Below are positions 27,593-36,217 of a DNA stretch of 64,000 nt, piece after piece; within the stretch, counting starts at the first letter, position 1, and each line of letters starts with the position of its first letter. The position numbers were made by a program, and so were the translations under genes. Source of the stretch: an uncultured bacterium. GTDB lineage: Bacteria; Vulcanimicrobiota; Xenobia; Xenobiales; Xenobiaceae. Location: assembly GCA_934621605.1 (NCBI GenBank), contig CAKTUZ010000002.1, positions 62,001 through 126,000 on the forward strand, read 5' to 3'. The notes beneath the pieces were generated by a model. It searched no databases and was not told the DNA's origin. It saw only the letters and a program-made list of their open reading frames with translations.

Positions 27593-27616
27593 GGCGAGTT
27601 CTCAAATGAACTCGCC
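27593..27616 (-). promoter_or_regulatory. Perfect 9-bp hairpin touching the ATP-grasp ribosome site
   Basis: GGCGAGTTC (27593-27601) and GAACTCGCC (27608-27616) form a 9-bp stem with a 6-nt loop. On the minus strand the stem ends immediately before GAGGAG, the ribosome site of the ATP-grasp gene. There is no T-run, so a translational or stability role is more likely than termination. Confidence 0.5.
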
Positions 27617-27671
27617 TTAGTGCAATGATAATTGATACAAAATAACTAAAAATAGTAACCCATGTATTCTA

Positions 27672-29486
27672 TCACGAGTTGAGAAGCTCTTCAAATGCCG
27701 AAAAATCGCGTTCTATTATGCTTAAAGAACTTTCCCAGAACTCACTGCCGGTTAAGTCGGCGCCTAAACCAAGACGCGCTGTGTCTTCACAAGAAGAACT
27801 GCCGGTTAAGCGCAGCAATTTAGTAAAGACGGGTAGAAATTCTGAGCCTTGTTTAAGCGCTCGAGCATAAATACCCATACTGAAAAGATAACCGAAGATA
27901 TAAGGAAAGTTATAGAAACTTATTTCCGTAATATAAAAATGGCCTTTGGAAGCCCAGAACCAAGGATCGAGTTGTTTTTCCTCCAAAGCATCGCCGTAAA
28001 CTTGTTTTTGAGTTTCTTCCATAAGTTGGCAAAGTTCGGAAGCCGAAAACAATTTATCGGGACGCCTCTCATAGAAAGAGCGCTCAAACAGATAACGCAT
28101 AACGATATTAAGTAAATAGCTAGCCGCATCATCGAGGCGACGCTGATACATACTCAATTTTTCCAAACGACTCAAGCCAGGCTGAGCCAATAAATAGTCG
28201 CTAAGTAAAGCTTCGGCAAAAGTAGAAGCGGTTTCGGCCAGCGTCATGGGATAATTGTGAGCACAAGGACGCAAACCATCCATCAAATACTCGTGATAAG
28301 CGTGACCTAACTCGTGAGCTAAAGTAAAAACGTCGCCTAAATTGCCCTGGAAAGTCATAAATATACGCGACTGTCCTAACAATATAGACGAAGTACAAAA
28401 TCCACCGGGCCGTTTGCCTTCACGCACTTCCGATTCTACCCAATGTTTATCCAAAGCTTCGCGAGCAAATTTGCCAAAAGCAGGATCGAAGCGATTGAAA
28501 GCTTTAACTATTACTTCCCCGGCCTCTTGCCAAGTATACGTTTTACTCTTGCCGGGTTGATCTTCATGCAAATAAGTGGCGAAATTTACCGGAGCTCCCA
28601 AATCTTGAAATCCAAGACGTTCCAAACCCAACAATTTAGCCTTTAAGCGCAGATAGCGACGCGGCAATTCGGCATGTTTGAGCACCGTATCAATCATTTT
28701 TTCTAAAGTTGAACGCTGCAAACCGGAATCGAAGGCTGCTTCTTCTAAAAAATGTTTGTAACCGCGACGAACTTGCAATTTCAAACGACAACCGGCAATA
28801 TTATTTAAAGCCGCACTGACAGCGTACGCCGCCCCTTCCCAAGCTTTATTGGATTCGATCAAAGTAGCAGTTCTGACCTTACGATCCGGATCTTCCATTA
28901 AGCTTACTTTCAAACTCATAGGAGCCTGGCGTTTTTGTCCTTCGCTGTCAGTAATTTCAAAATTGAGTGACCCAGCAATATTTTCGTACAAATTTTCCCA
29001 AGCTTTAAAACCTGTTAAATCTAATTCGGCAGCCAAATTTTCCAACTCGGCATCCATGCTGTGCAAAGCATTGTGGCGCAGGCGCTCCAACTGATATTCA
29101 GCCCCAGCCATCTTGGGATCAGAGCACAGCTGTTTAAATTGCTCTTCATTGAGTTGACGCAAAGAAGCTAAGAGACGTACTTCAATCTGGCGGAAACGAG
29201 CTCCCAATTCTTCCAAGCGGCTCTGGGCCTGAGCACTGACTTCATTAGCAATATCTTCAGAACGCACACATTCCATATAAACAATCATATGTTGCAAACG
29301 CGCCTGGAGTTCCTCAAATTCCAGTAAAAAAGCGCTCAGCTCTTCTAAAGTCTGAGGAGCTTGCTTACAGCTAATCAGTTCTTCTACTCGTTCTTTAACG
29401 GCAGCAAAGTAAGCCAAATAATCTTCCTGATCCGGACCCTGAAAAAACGGCTGCAGATCCCAATTGTCAAACCCGAAGTTAGTCAT
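27672..29486 (-). CDS. pepF: M3-family oligoendopeptidase (PepF-like)
   Basis: This 604-residue protein is a cytoplasmic zinc oligopeptidase of the M3B family. The zinc motif is HELGHAYHEYLMDG (near residue 393) with the third ligand in AETASTFAEALL (Glu about 26 residues later). C-terminal conserved parts, FYNFPYIFGYLFSMGIYARA and LLRLTGSSSCEDTARLGLGADLTG, are typical for PepF. It trims short peptides in the cytoplasm. There is no signal peptide. Length (about 600) is normal. It lies upstream of the ATP-grasp gene on the same strand, 91 bp apart. Confidence 0.92.
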   Translation of the reverse strand: MTNFGFDNWDLQPFFQGPDQEDYLAYFAAVKERVEELISCKQAPQTLEELSAFLLEFEELQARLQHMIVYMECVRSEDIANEVSAQAQSRLEELGARFRQIEVRLLASLRQLNEEQFKQLCSDPKMAGAEYQLERLRHNALHSMDAELENLAAELDLTGFKAWENLYENIAGSLNFEITDSEGQKRQAPMSLKVSLMEDPDRKVRTATLIESNKAWEGAAYAVSAALNNIAGCRLKLQVRRGYKHFLEEAAFDSGLQRSTLEKMIDTVLKHAELPRRYLRLKAKLLGLERLGFQDLGAPVNFATYLHEDQPGKSKTYTWQEAGEVIVKAFNRFDPAFGKFAREALDKHWVESEVREGKRPGGFCTSSILLGQSRIFMTFQGNLGDVFTLAHELGHAYHEYLMDGLRPCAHNYPMTLAETASTFAEALLSDYLLAQPGLSRLEKLSMYQRRLDDAASYLLNIVMRYLFERSFYERRPDKLFSASELCQLMEETQKQVYGDALEEKQLDPWFWASKGHFYITEISFYNFPYIFGYLFSMGIYARALKQGSEFLPVFTKLLRLTGSSSCEDTARLGLGADLTGSEFWESSLSIIERDFSAFEELLNS

Positions 29487-29529
29487 GTTGTTTATAACCT
29501 TCTAAAAAAAACTGGTCACGACGTCTTCG

Positions 29530-29572
29530 AAAAACAACCGGGCCGCCCCTTCCCTAAAGGAAGAAGCGGCCC
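29530..29572 (-). terminator. Terminator of the minor pilin operon
   Basis: GGGCCGC (29540-29546) pairs with GCGGCCC (29566-29572), with an inner CTTCC/GGAAG stem. On the minus strand it is followed by GGTTGTTTTT. It lies 49 bp after the last pilin-type gene and before pepF. Confidence 0.75.
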
Positions 29573-29620
29573 AACTGATTAGTTCAAGCTAAAAGATCTA
29601 CAGTTCAGGTACACCAGCAA

Positions 29621-32047
29621 TTATAAATCGCTAATAGCACCTTTATCTTCATAAGCGATAATCATATAGTCACCGAAAATACCTTTACCGGCGAAAGTAC
29701 CAATATCCCATCTGGGGAAGCAAGGAGGCAAGTTGTAGCGTAAGTTTTCATCGTGACTAAACTTCTGATCGTAGTAACCACGACCATTAGTATCTCCCTC
29801 TGTATCGAGGAAACCACTGACGATAGCCCCGTTAAGCTTGAAAGTTCTGTGAGGCCCCATATATCTACCATGTTCATCTTTACCACGCTTGGCAATCAAT
29901 TCTTGATAATTCCTAGTAGAATTGGCAGCCATATTATTCCAGTCAAACTGAACAGAGTGATCCATGCTCATAAGCACAGCATCGATACGCAACTGATTCT
30001 TTTTGTCAGGGGTATTCTTCACGTTAGTATTCAATGACTTGTCATTAAGTAAAACGTAATTCTTAGCCACAATACCAAGGGTAGGAAGTTTACTCGTCCC
30101 TTTATTAGAAGAGTCATAAGCTATATCGCTGGCCAAAATAACATTGCCCTCACGCTCAATAGCACTATTAGCCGGAGTAGGCCAAATACTCTTCACATTA
30201 GAAGAACCGATTCCAAGCTGTTTCTGACTGAAAGGAGGCACGTTAACGTAAGGATTGTCTTCATAAAACTCACGAGCTTTATCGCTATACAAAGCGGAGC
30301 CGCCTCCTCTACCGTTCAGACTATTATCACGAGCCTTATCCACATTGGCAACAACAGTTAAAGCGCCGTTGAGAAGTCCGTCGCCATTAGTCTTGCTGCT
30401 ATCAATATACTTGTTACTTAAACCGCTATCATCAAAATCCTTGACATTAACAACCTCCACATTGCCTCCCTCGACACTAATAATACCAGCTCTAATCTCG
30501 TCGATCTTTCTTATAGGCTTAAGAAGCTCTACGTAATTAGGATCAATTTCCACTTCCTTACTTGTTGGATTTATACGAGTTAAAGCCGAATTATACTTCA
30601 GAACCTTAACCTCATTACCCTTAATTTCTACACGCACAGTAGCAAAAGTTGGAGTAGCCGAGGGGACTGAAACTTTTTTGCCGTCACGTTCTACCGTAGT
30701 CATAGCCTGGGCTATATCTGGACATTTTCCAACTGTCTTAGAAGCATTTATATCACTAGCTTGATTGATGCTATTGCTGCTGGCAATCTTAAAGACCATT
30801 TTGGTCTTTCCATCACCTTTATTTAAGGTTTTATTTACATCGTCATAGTAGGTTTTTATTTGTGGCAAGCCAAGCGGAGTAACGCCATCGCGCAAAGAGC
30901 CATTAAACAAATTCTTGGTGCTCTTATTGCCTTCAGCAAAAGTTTTTACTTCTCCACCCTTTCTGTTCCTATATTCATAATTTTTACTGGACTGAGCAGT
31001 AGTAACATCTCCCTGGAAGATATATTTATTAGTTTTAAATCCATCCGGAGAGAAGAAGGCGAGTTTGCCATCGAGAGCTGCACCTTTATAATTGTGAAGG
31101 TACCTCTTTACCTCATTACCCTCTGGATCATCATCGGCATAGCCGTCTACACGCAAACGCCCTGTCTCGATATAGCCTTCAGGAAGGAAGACTGCAGAGC
31201 GAGCGATATCGCGTCCTGTTTCAGTATCGCGATCATATGCGGTCTTACTTGGACCGAGATTTACCCCTAAAGCATCCCAAGAACGGGCATTTTGAATAAA
31301 GTGCATAAAGTCACAAGCTACGCTCTCACGCACCCTAGCTTCTACCACACGCGTTGCCAGCGGAACTCTGTCATTGTCAGCAACATTGCCATCGTTGGCA
31401 AATACTCTGGCTACAGACAACAACTGATACTGACTGGGTTGATTGCTATTAGGATAGCGAAACTCGGTGCAAACAACTTCCACTTCAGCATAATTGTCTC
31501 CATTGCCGAGTTCTAACCTGTATGCTTCCTTTTCTTTATCCTTCTTCCTAAAATTAATCAGACGACTATCACTACCATGACCCTCATAATTAGATTGCCA
31601 GCGATCTTCGCCCAGAATCTTACCACTATAATCGAGACCGAAATCCTTCTTGAGCTGCGCACCACTTAATGAGGAAACTTTAACATTTACTTGACTATTT
31701 AAAGCTAAATTGTTTGCACCGCTGGTGAGAACTAAATTTCTTCCAGTGCCGAATGAAGTAGAAGCCAAATCCACCCATTGGGAAGTCACTAGGGAAGTTG
31801 CTCTAACTTTGGGGTTGTTCGGATCAAAGTTCAGTCCAGGTTGCCCCATATAATTGATAGCTGCTTCTATGCCCCAGTTAGCAGCATGCAAAGCGGCGTC
31901 ATTATAGTTGGCCACCCTGGTAGCTCTGCTATCGTGTAAAGACAAAGCAACCACAGTAGTGCTGATAGAGAACAAAATAGCTATCGTAAAGAGAGCAAAA
32001 ATAAGAGCTACACCCTTTTTTACTCTCGGCTTTCGAGTAATATTCAT
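29621..32047 (-). CDS. Large PilX-like pilus assembly protein
   Basis: This 808-residue protein begins with a PilX_N-type prepilin-like segment: basic MNITRKPRVKKG, then GVALIFALFTIAILFSISTT, which lacks the usual Phe/Glu5 pair of major pilins but matches PilX minor pilins. The following VALSLHDSRATRVANYNDAALHAANWGIEAAINYM is the helical PilX spine. The remaining roughly 730 residues are a large beta-rich domain with repeats of Asn/Gly/Lys-rich segments and no recognised enzymatic motif; it is several times larger than typical PilX. It is the last gene of a pilV-pilW-pilX order, 17 bp after the pilW-like gene. It may act as a tip adhesin. Confidence 0.7.
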   Translation of the reverse strand: MNITRKPRVKKGVALIFALFTIAILFSISTTVVALSLHDSRATRVANYNDAALHAANWGIEAAINYMGQPGLNFDPNNPKVRATSLVTSQWVDLASTSFGTGRNLVLTSGANNLALNSQVNVKVSSLSGAQLKKDFGLDYSGKILGEDRWQSNYEGHGSDSRLINFRKKDKEKEAYRLELGNGDNYAEVEVVCTEFRYPNSNQPSQYQLLSVARVFANDGNVADNDRVPLATRVVEARVRESVACDFMHFIQNARSWDALGVNLGPSKTAYDRDTETGRDIARSAVFLPEGYIETGRLRVDGYADDDPEGNEVKRYLHNYKGAALDGKLAFFSPDGFKTNKYIFQGDVTTAQSSKNYEYRNRKGGEVKTFAEGNKSTKNLFNGSLRDGVTPLGLPQIKTYYDDVNKTLNKGDGKTKMVFKIASSNSINQASDINASKTVGKCPDIAQAMTTVERDGKKVSVPSATPTFATVRVEIKGNEVKVLKYNSALTRINPTSKEVEIDPNYVELLKPIRKIDEIRAGIISVEGGNVEVVNVKDFDDSGLSNKYIDSSKTNGDGLLNGALTVVANVDKARDNSLNGRGGGSALYSDKAREFYEDNPYVNVPPFSQKQLGIGSSNVKSIWPTPANSAIEREGNVILASDIAYDSSNKGTSKLPTLGIVAKNYVLLNDKSLNTNVKNTPDKKNQLRIDAVLMSMDHSVQFDWNNMAANSTRNYQELIAKRGKDEHGRYMGPHRTFKLNGAIVSGFLDTEGDTNGRGYYDQKFSHDENLRYNLPPCFPRWDIGTFAGKGIFGDYMIIAYEDKGAISDL

Positions 32048-32064
32048 AAATTTTACTCTCCCTT

Positions 32065-33093
32065 CTAAGTACCAGCTTGCAAGCGTACCTGAGTTTCAAA
32101 TTTGATCTTAGTCTCATTCCCGGCTATACCGGACTTCTTCCCTTTGTAGACAGTTGTTTCAAATGAGATCCTAAACAGATTGCGATTATAAGTCGTGTAG
32201 TACAAAGGATCGACATTTCCGCCGTGACTATTTACAATTATTGGGTGGGATACCGTAAATTTCATAGTAGCCTTGGAGCGAACAAAAGCTTCACCCCTAC
32301 CCTTGCTATCATCTTTGAGCTCGCCACCACTAAAATTACTACTCGTAGTACCACTATTTAGAGCACAAACCAACCAGTTACTTTCATCATTCGAGCCGGC
32401 TCCACTTGGATTAAAAGCCCTCCTCGAAGTAAAGAAATTGGTATTTAATACCCAAATAACACCAATCACCCTGCGTCCCAGCCCAATATCAATACCAGTC
32501 TGAGTTCTTGCACTGTGACCACGATTATCTCCAACAGCACCGTCAGTGATGGTATATACACGTCTCCAAAGCCTGTCTGGAGTGGCTCTAGGAACAATCC
32601 ACTCAACGTACACATAGTTACTTAACTGAGTAGGATTGAACTGATAACTTCTAGCATTGGCGTTAGACATGCCTGCTTCCGTCCTCGGCCTAGTAAAAAT
32701 CAAATGATTATCAATACTGCATATACCATTCGTTCCGGTAGTCTTAGTCACTGAATATCCTTCACCGCTGCCACTGTATACCTCTCCGACCTTGGTTCCG
32801 TAGCTATCAGGAAGCAAGACGCCAGAAGGAAGAGTATTCGCCCCCATAAAGCTTATTTCGGTAGCTCCTACGGCAGGCAAGGCAACAGCCAGACGCAACT
32901 CGTCAGCCATACGATTCATAGCTTCTCGAGTAGCCGTAGTAGCTGTACGCACACTGCGCTCAAATTCTTGAGCCCTAAGACTGGAGATAAGCAAATAAGC
33001 AATAAAGGCTACCATTGCAGCCAACAAACCGGCACCCAGCAGAACTTCAATAAGAGTAAAGCCACTCCGTTTTTTTAATCTGGAAATATTCAT
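32065..33093 (-). CDS. PilW-like minor prepilin
   Basis: I chose the ATG at 33093 (342 residues), one base after the preceding stop; an earlier in-frame start would overlap that gene and has no ribosome site. The prepilin signal is KKRSGFTLIEVLLGAGLLAAMVAFIAYLL: cleavage after Gly, Phe+1 and Glu+5 as in type IV pilins. A long helical spine (RAQEFERSVRTATTATREAMNRMADELRLA) is followed by a beta-rich globular domain of about 250 residues. This matches PilW minor pilins, which prime pilus assembly together with PilV and PilX. It would be processed by a prepilin peptidase not seen here. Confidence 0.8.
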   Translation of the reverse strand: MNISRLKKRSGFTLIEVLLGAGLLAAMVAFIAYLLISSLRAQEFERSVRTATTATREAMNRMADELRLAVALPAVGATEISFMGANTLPSGVLLPDSYGTKVGEVYSGSGEGYSVTKTTGTNGICSIDNHLIFTRPRTEAGMSNANARSYQFNPTQLSNYVYVEWIVPRATPDRLWRRVYTITDGAVGDNRGHSARTQTGIDIGLGRRVIGVIWVLNTNFFTSRRAFNPSGAGSNDESNWLVCALNSGTTSSNFSGGELKDDSKGRGEAFVRSKATMKFTVSHPIIVNSHGGNVDPLYYTTYNRNLFRISFETTVYKGKKSGIAGNETKIKFETQVRLQAGT

Positions 33094-33094
33094 A

Positions 33095-33658
33095 TTAGCG
33101 ATTACCGGTCCTTGCACTAACTAATGAAGCTGAACGCACGACCCTTCTGCCATTTATGGTTTCAGGCCAATAAACAGTAACAAAAATTTCCCAGAAACGA
33201 GAATCGCTATTGCCACCGTTGCCGAGATGGCGGAAACGAATACTAGGAAGACTATTGCTAACTCCATAGTCTGTACAATCGAGAGTGAATCCGTCGGCCA
33301 CTAATTCTTTAACCGACGTCAAACCGCTATAATGATTATTGAGATTCTTTGTTATAAGCACATTTGTTAATTCGTTGGCATTACGTGAGTATTCTTCAAG
33401 GTAATGTTTCTTTCCACCAGAGGAAAAACCAATGATAAGGCTTAAATTACAGGCGACGGGCATAGCCCTCAGCTCTTCAGCCACAGCCGCAGCATGTTTG
33501 GCAGCTTGTACCGATTTCTGCGATTGCCTATTGAGCTTAAAAGCAGCAGGAAAAACAGAAGCAAAAGCCACTAGGGTAGAGGTTAAAACTGCAATTGCTA
33601 CCATAATTTCCAATAAGGTCAGACCTCGCTGTCCCTTTCTTCTAAATTTTAACTTCAT
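33095..33658 (-). CDS. PilV-like minor prepilin
   Basis: This 187-residue protein has a basic leader and the prepilin site RKGQRGLTLLEIMVAIAVLTSTLVAFASVF: Gly-Leu cleavage context with Glu+5. A helical spine (LNRQSQKSVQAAKHAAAVAEELRAM) and a small C-terminal domain ending in RVVRSASLVSARTG follow. It is the first gene of the minus-strand pilin operon, behind GAGAGG and a plausible promoter, and is immediately followed by the PilW-like gene. Confidence 0.8.
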   Translation of the reverse strand: MKLKFRRKGQRGLTLLEIMVAIAVLTSTLVAFASVFPAAFKLNRQSQKSVQAAKHAAAVAEELRAMPVACNLSLIIGFSSGGKKHYLEEYSRNANELTNVLITKNLNNHYSGLTSVKELVADGFTLDCTDYGVSNSLPSIRFRHLGNGGNSDSRFWEIFVTVYWPETINGRRVVRSASLVSARTGNR

Positions 33659-33694
33659 ATGATGACGAACCTCTCTTCCATCCTACGTGCCTAT

Positions 33695-33724
33695 AGTATA
33701 AAATAAAAGGGCGTATGAAGTCCA
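33695..33724 (-). promoter_or_regulatory. Candidate promoter of the pilV-pilW-pilX operon
   Basis: On the minus strand TGGACT (33724-33719) and TATACT (33700-33695) are separated by 18 bp, matching the -35 and -10 consensus at 4/6 and 5/6. The start would fall about 30 bp before the pilV ATG. The interval 33659-33806 is shared with the divergent small membrane protein gene. Confidence 0.4.
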
Positions 33725-33806
33725 TTACATTAGAGTTAATAAATAATACCAGACTAATTAAATGTACTTCGAAAAGATAACGATACCATAAAGGCAGTGA
33801 ATAAAG

Positions 33807-34232
33807 TTGGCTAAACAAAATTTTTCTGTAATTTTTATACTGACAGCATTACTCCACCTACTTATATTTTTCTCCTCATCTGCTGTGGCTGCAGTAGTCG
33901 AAGGAGACCAAGTTGTTAGGTATGTCGACACTCCGACAGGAACAATATTATACCAAGGCACGGCCATAGACACTGCCCCGGTTCCTTCCGAGAATTCATC
34001 GAATGAGATTCCGATATCCCAAAACTCAAGTGGCCTCTCCGAACGGCCTCGAGAAAAAAAGGTTTCACCTTCCTCAGAGATGCCAAATGTCCCCAACTTT
34101 GAAGCGGAAGTAGAAACTCCGGTGCAAAAGCATAAAAGTAGTAACACTTTTTTTATTGTCATTGGAGCCATTGTTATTATAATAGGGGTAGGTATCATCC
34201 TATTTATTGCTAAGTCGCGGGAGAAGGAATGA
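33807..34232 (+). CDS. Small bitopic membrane protein, unknown function
   Basis: This 141-residue protein appears to start at a TTG (33807) with a weak AAGG upstream. It has an N-terminal signal-like segment (FSVIFILTALLHLLIFFSSSAVA), an extracytoplasmic Ser/Pro/Glu-rich linker (about 27-110), and a C-terminal membrane helix (TFFIVIGAIVIIIGVGIILFIAK) with a basic end. I do not recognise the family. Its stop overlaps the start of the following prepilin gene by 4 bp (ATGA), so the two are co-translated; it may be an accessory or anchoring protein for that pilin. Confidence 0.6.
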   Translation: MAKQNFSVIFILTALLHLLIFFSSSAVAAVVEGDQVVRYVDTPTGTILYQGTAIDTAPVPSENSSNEIPISQNSSGLSERPREKKVSPSSEMPNVPNFEAEVETPVQKHKSSNTFFIVIGAIVIIIGVGIILFIAKSREKE

Positions 34233-34879
34233 ACATGAAAATATTTACATCACCGCACCATCGAAGGGAGGCCTTCGGTTTTTCCCTTATTGAGTTAATG
34301 GTCGTAATTGCTATCATAGGCGTTTTGGCCGCAATAGGTATAGGTAATCATCGTCGCAACATTGCCAGAACAAACATAAATCAAGAAATGGAGCGCTTCT
34401 GCGGGGCTATTAGAGAAATTCCGCCTACAGCCCAATCTGCAGGACAACTTGTTCTAACTGACAATACTCGCCCTAAAGCAGCTCAGAACAGTTTCAACCA
34501 AGTCGGTAGTTATATCCCAATTAATAACGGAAACAGCTTTAGCTGGCGCGTTTATAACGGAAAAACTTTGGTTAATGAAGGAGCTGTCGGTTCGTCTTCA
34601 TCTGATAAGGTGTCTATCTTGGTGACAGGCGGTTTTAAAAATTCTAATTTAGCTTCCAGATCCGACAAAATTTCTCAAGGAGTATGGTTGGGAATTTATG
34701 AGGGAAATCAAAACGCAAACGCAACTCCTCTACTTGCTATAGCCTTCAGACCCAACGGAACCCCGTATGTTAATGGCAAGATCAAAGTGCTTCATTATGA
34801 AGGCAGCAGTGTGCATAACGGTGTAGAGATCAGCCTGGACAGAATGGGCAATATCAGTGAGAAGCAGTGTAAAAAATAA
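34229..34879 (+). CDS. Type IV prepilin/pseudopilin (GspH-like)
   Basis: This 216-residue protein carries the prepilin signal REAFGFSLIELMVVIAIIGVLAAIGIG: cleavage after Gly, Phe+1, Glu+5. A helical spine (NHRRNIARTNINQEMERFCGAIREI) and a soluble beta-rich domain of about 150 residues follow. The C-terminal end, LDRMGNISEKQCKK, has one Cys; a second Cys near residue 53 could pair with it. It resembles GspH/FimT-type minor pilins. It is translationally coupled to the upstream membrane protein and divergent from the pilV-pilW-pilX operon. Confidence 0.8.
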   Translation: MNMKIFTSPHHRREAFGFSLIELMVVIAIIGVLAAIGIGNHRRNIARTNINQEMERFCGAIREIPPTAQSAGQLVLTDNTRPKAAQNSFNQVGSYIPINNGNSFSWRVYNGKTLVNEGAVGSSSSDKVSILVTGGFKNSNLASRSDKISQGVWLGIYEGNQNANATPLLAIAFRPNGTPYVNGKIKVLHYEGSSVHNGVEISLDRMGNISEKQCKK

Positions 34880-34911
34880 CTAACAGTTGGTTAGTTTTTA
34901 TGCCGTATAAT

Positions 34912-34951
34912 AAAATCGGAGCCTCAATTTCTTATTGAGGCTCCGATTTTT
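34912..34951. terminator. Strong bidirectional terminator
   Basis: A perfect 16-bp stem (34912-34927 with 34935-34950, 7-nt loop) flanked by A and T runs lies between the plus-strand prepilin gene and the minus-strand 71-residue gene. It should stop transcription from both sides. Confidence 0.88.
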
Positions 34952-34960
34952 GCTTATAGC

Positions 34961-35176
34961 CTATTCTTTAGCTTTAAGCCTTTCTTGCCAAAGGCGTTCA
35001 AATTCGGCAACTTTAGCCTCTCGCTGAGCTCGCTCAGCTGCCGGTAAAAGGTCCTTTATATCGTCCCTATTTAAATAAGCAATTTCGCTCTCCCGACGCA
35101 AAGATACGGCATCTTCAGCCGCAGCGGCAACCGCTTCGTCTAATATAGCTTCAGCTTGTTTCTGCTGCTCGGTCAT
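34961..35176 (-). CDS. Small charged helical protein, possible partner of the ADP-ribosyltransferase
   Basis: This 71-residue protein starts only 3 bp after the stop of the putative ADP-ribosyltransferase gene. It is almost entirely predicted helix and rich in Ala, Glu, Arg and Lys (ILDEAVAAAAEDAVSLRR, AERAQREAKVAEFERLWQ), suggesting a coiled coil. There is no signal peptide or membrane segment and no family is recognised. The tight spacing and size would suit an immunity protein, chaperone or export adaptor for its neighbour. That function is inference from position only. Confidence 0.6.
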   Translation of the reverse strand: MTEQQKQAEAILDEAVAAAAEDAVSLRRESEIAYLNRDDIKDLLPAAERAQREAKVAEFERLWQERLKAKE

Positions 35177-35179
35177 AAA

Positions 35180-36217
35180 TTAGGCCTCACTTTTAGGAAG
35201 ATCACCGGCAAAAACATTAAGTACAAAGCCCTTATTTTTCTCATTATACTCAACGCCCATAACGGTCATTTTAGTATCGGGAGCCAACAAGTATTCCTGT
35301 TCATCGGGGAAAGGAGACAACTTCTTATCGGCAGCGACGTAAATGCCTTTAACATTTTCGCCAATATAAAGCTTGGTAGCAACCTTAGGCTTGTCTTGGA
35401 AATCAAATTTGGGGTTAATCGTAGTAGACAAGAAAGTTTTGCGGTTGGTTTGCGTACCGGCAATTTTAGCTTCCAGGTAAGGAGTAAGTTCTTCGGTAGA
35501 GCAATCCATTTGCATAGCTGCAAACTTTTCATAATCTTCGGAACTCATATAATTGCGCAGCTCAGCTAAACTGGCTGTACGGTAAAGTATAGAGCCTTGA
35601 GGAACTTCATGGCGTTCTAAGGCGCTGCTCATACACTCGGTAGCCCTGCGCACTACGCCCAACGGACTCTTTTTATTGCCCAACAAATAACCATTCATTT
35701 GCAAATAGGCTACACTGCAATAAGCCTTAATGCAACCGCGCTCTATGATATTTAAGTCGGGCTTTACATTAGTTTCGTAATTTTCGACCGCATCTTCAGG
35801 CTTAATATAAGCGTAATCTTTAACCGAATCCAACGAAGGCAAACGATCTGTCTCTAGATCTTTTATGCTGAAAATTCCTAAGCCGGCTGCTTGAAACTCA
35901 TCCTCTCCCATTAAAACCGCGCCGACATTGCCGACAGCGGAATGTGTAGTATTTTCATCATCGCTCTGAGAAACAATTTGCCCCAGAAGCTCCTCTACCG
36001 CTTTGTCGGAAAGCTGTACTTTTTGCTTATCGGCTGAAGCGGACGGTAAATCAGTTGACTTAATCAATCCTTGCTCGCTCAAATTTTCCAAAGAGCTCTC
36101 AAAGACATCGGCAGCAGGCTGCTGAGTTGCCATATTCTCGGTAGTCTTGGCGGCAGCACTGTTAATTTTTACATTGTAAGACGGCACGGGTTGCATGCCT
36201 ACGGAGCTAATATTCAT
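35180..36217 (-). CDS. Putative R-S-E class mono-ADP-ribosyltransferase (exotoxin-like)
   Basis: I chose the ATG at 36217 (345 residues): AGGTG lies upstream, and the reading frame before it has no protein-like character. The C-terminal half (about 165-345) shows the three landmarks of the ADPRT exoenzyme fold: Arg213 in ILYRTAS, the Ser-Thr-Thr triad at 264-266 in TFLSTTINP, and Glu306-Gln-Glu308 in FPDEQEYLLAPDTKMTV. The spacing (51 and 42 residues) and the hydrophobic run after ExE fit known bacterial arginine- or Rho-type toxins. The N-terminal 165 residues are Ser/Glu/Asp-rich and probably carry targeting information. No Sec signal is present. It forms a unit with the 71-residue gene 3 bp downstream. 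The assignment rests on motifs, not on a search. Confidence 0.62.
   Translation of the reverse strand: MNISSVGMQPVPSYNVKINSAAAKTTENMATQQPAADVFESSLENLSEQGLIKSTDLPSASADKQKVQLSDKAVEELLGQIVSQSDDENTTHSAVGNVGAVLMGEDEFQAAGLGIFSIKDLETDRLPSLDSVKDYAYIKPEDAVENYETNVKPDLNIIERGCIKAYCSVAYLQMNGYLLGNKKSPLGVVRRATECMSSALERHEVPQGSILYRTASLAELRNYMSSEDYEKFAAMQMDCSTEELTPYLEAKIAGTQTNRKTFLSTTINPKFDFQDKPKVATKLYIGENVKGIYVAADKKLSPFPDEQEYLLAPDTKMTVMGVEYNEKNKGFVLNVFAGDLPKSEA

Noticed and set aside
33758..34198. Minus-strand 146-residue open frame opposite the small membrane protein
   Set aside because: The plus-strand frame has a signal segment, a membrane anchor and an ATGA overlap with the next gene; the minus frame has none of these.
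35156..35569. Plus-strand 137-residue open frame opposite the ADP-ribosyltransferase gene
   Set aside because: It is fully antisense to a gene with motifs, ribosome site and a coherent composition; no ribosome site or family resemblance of its own.
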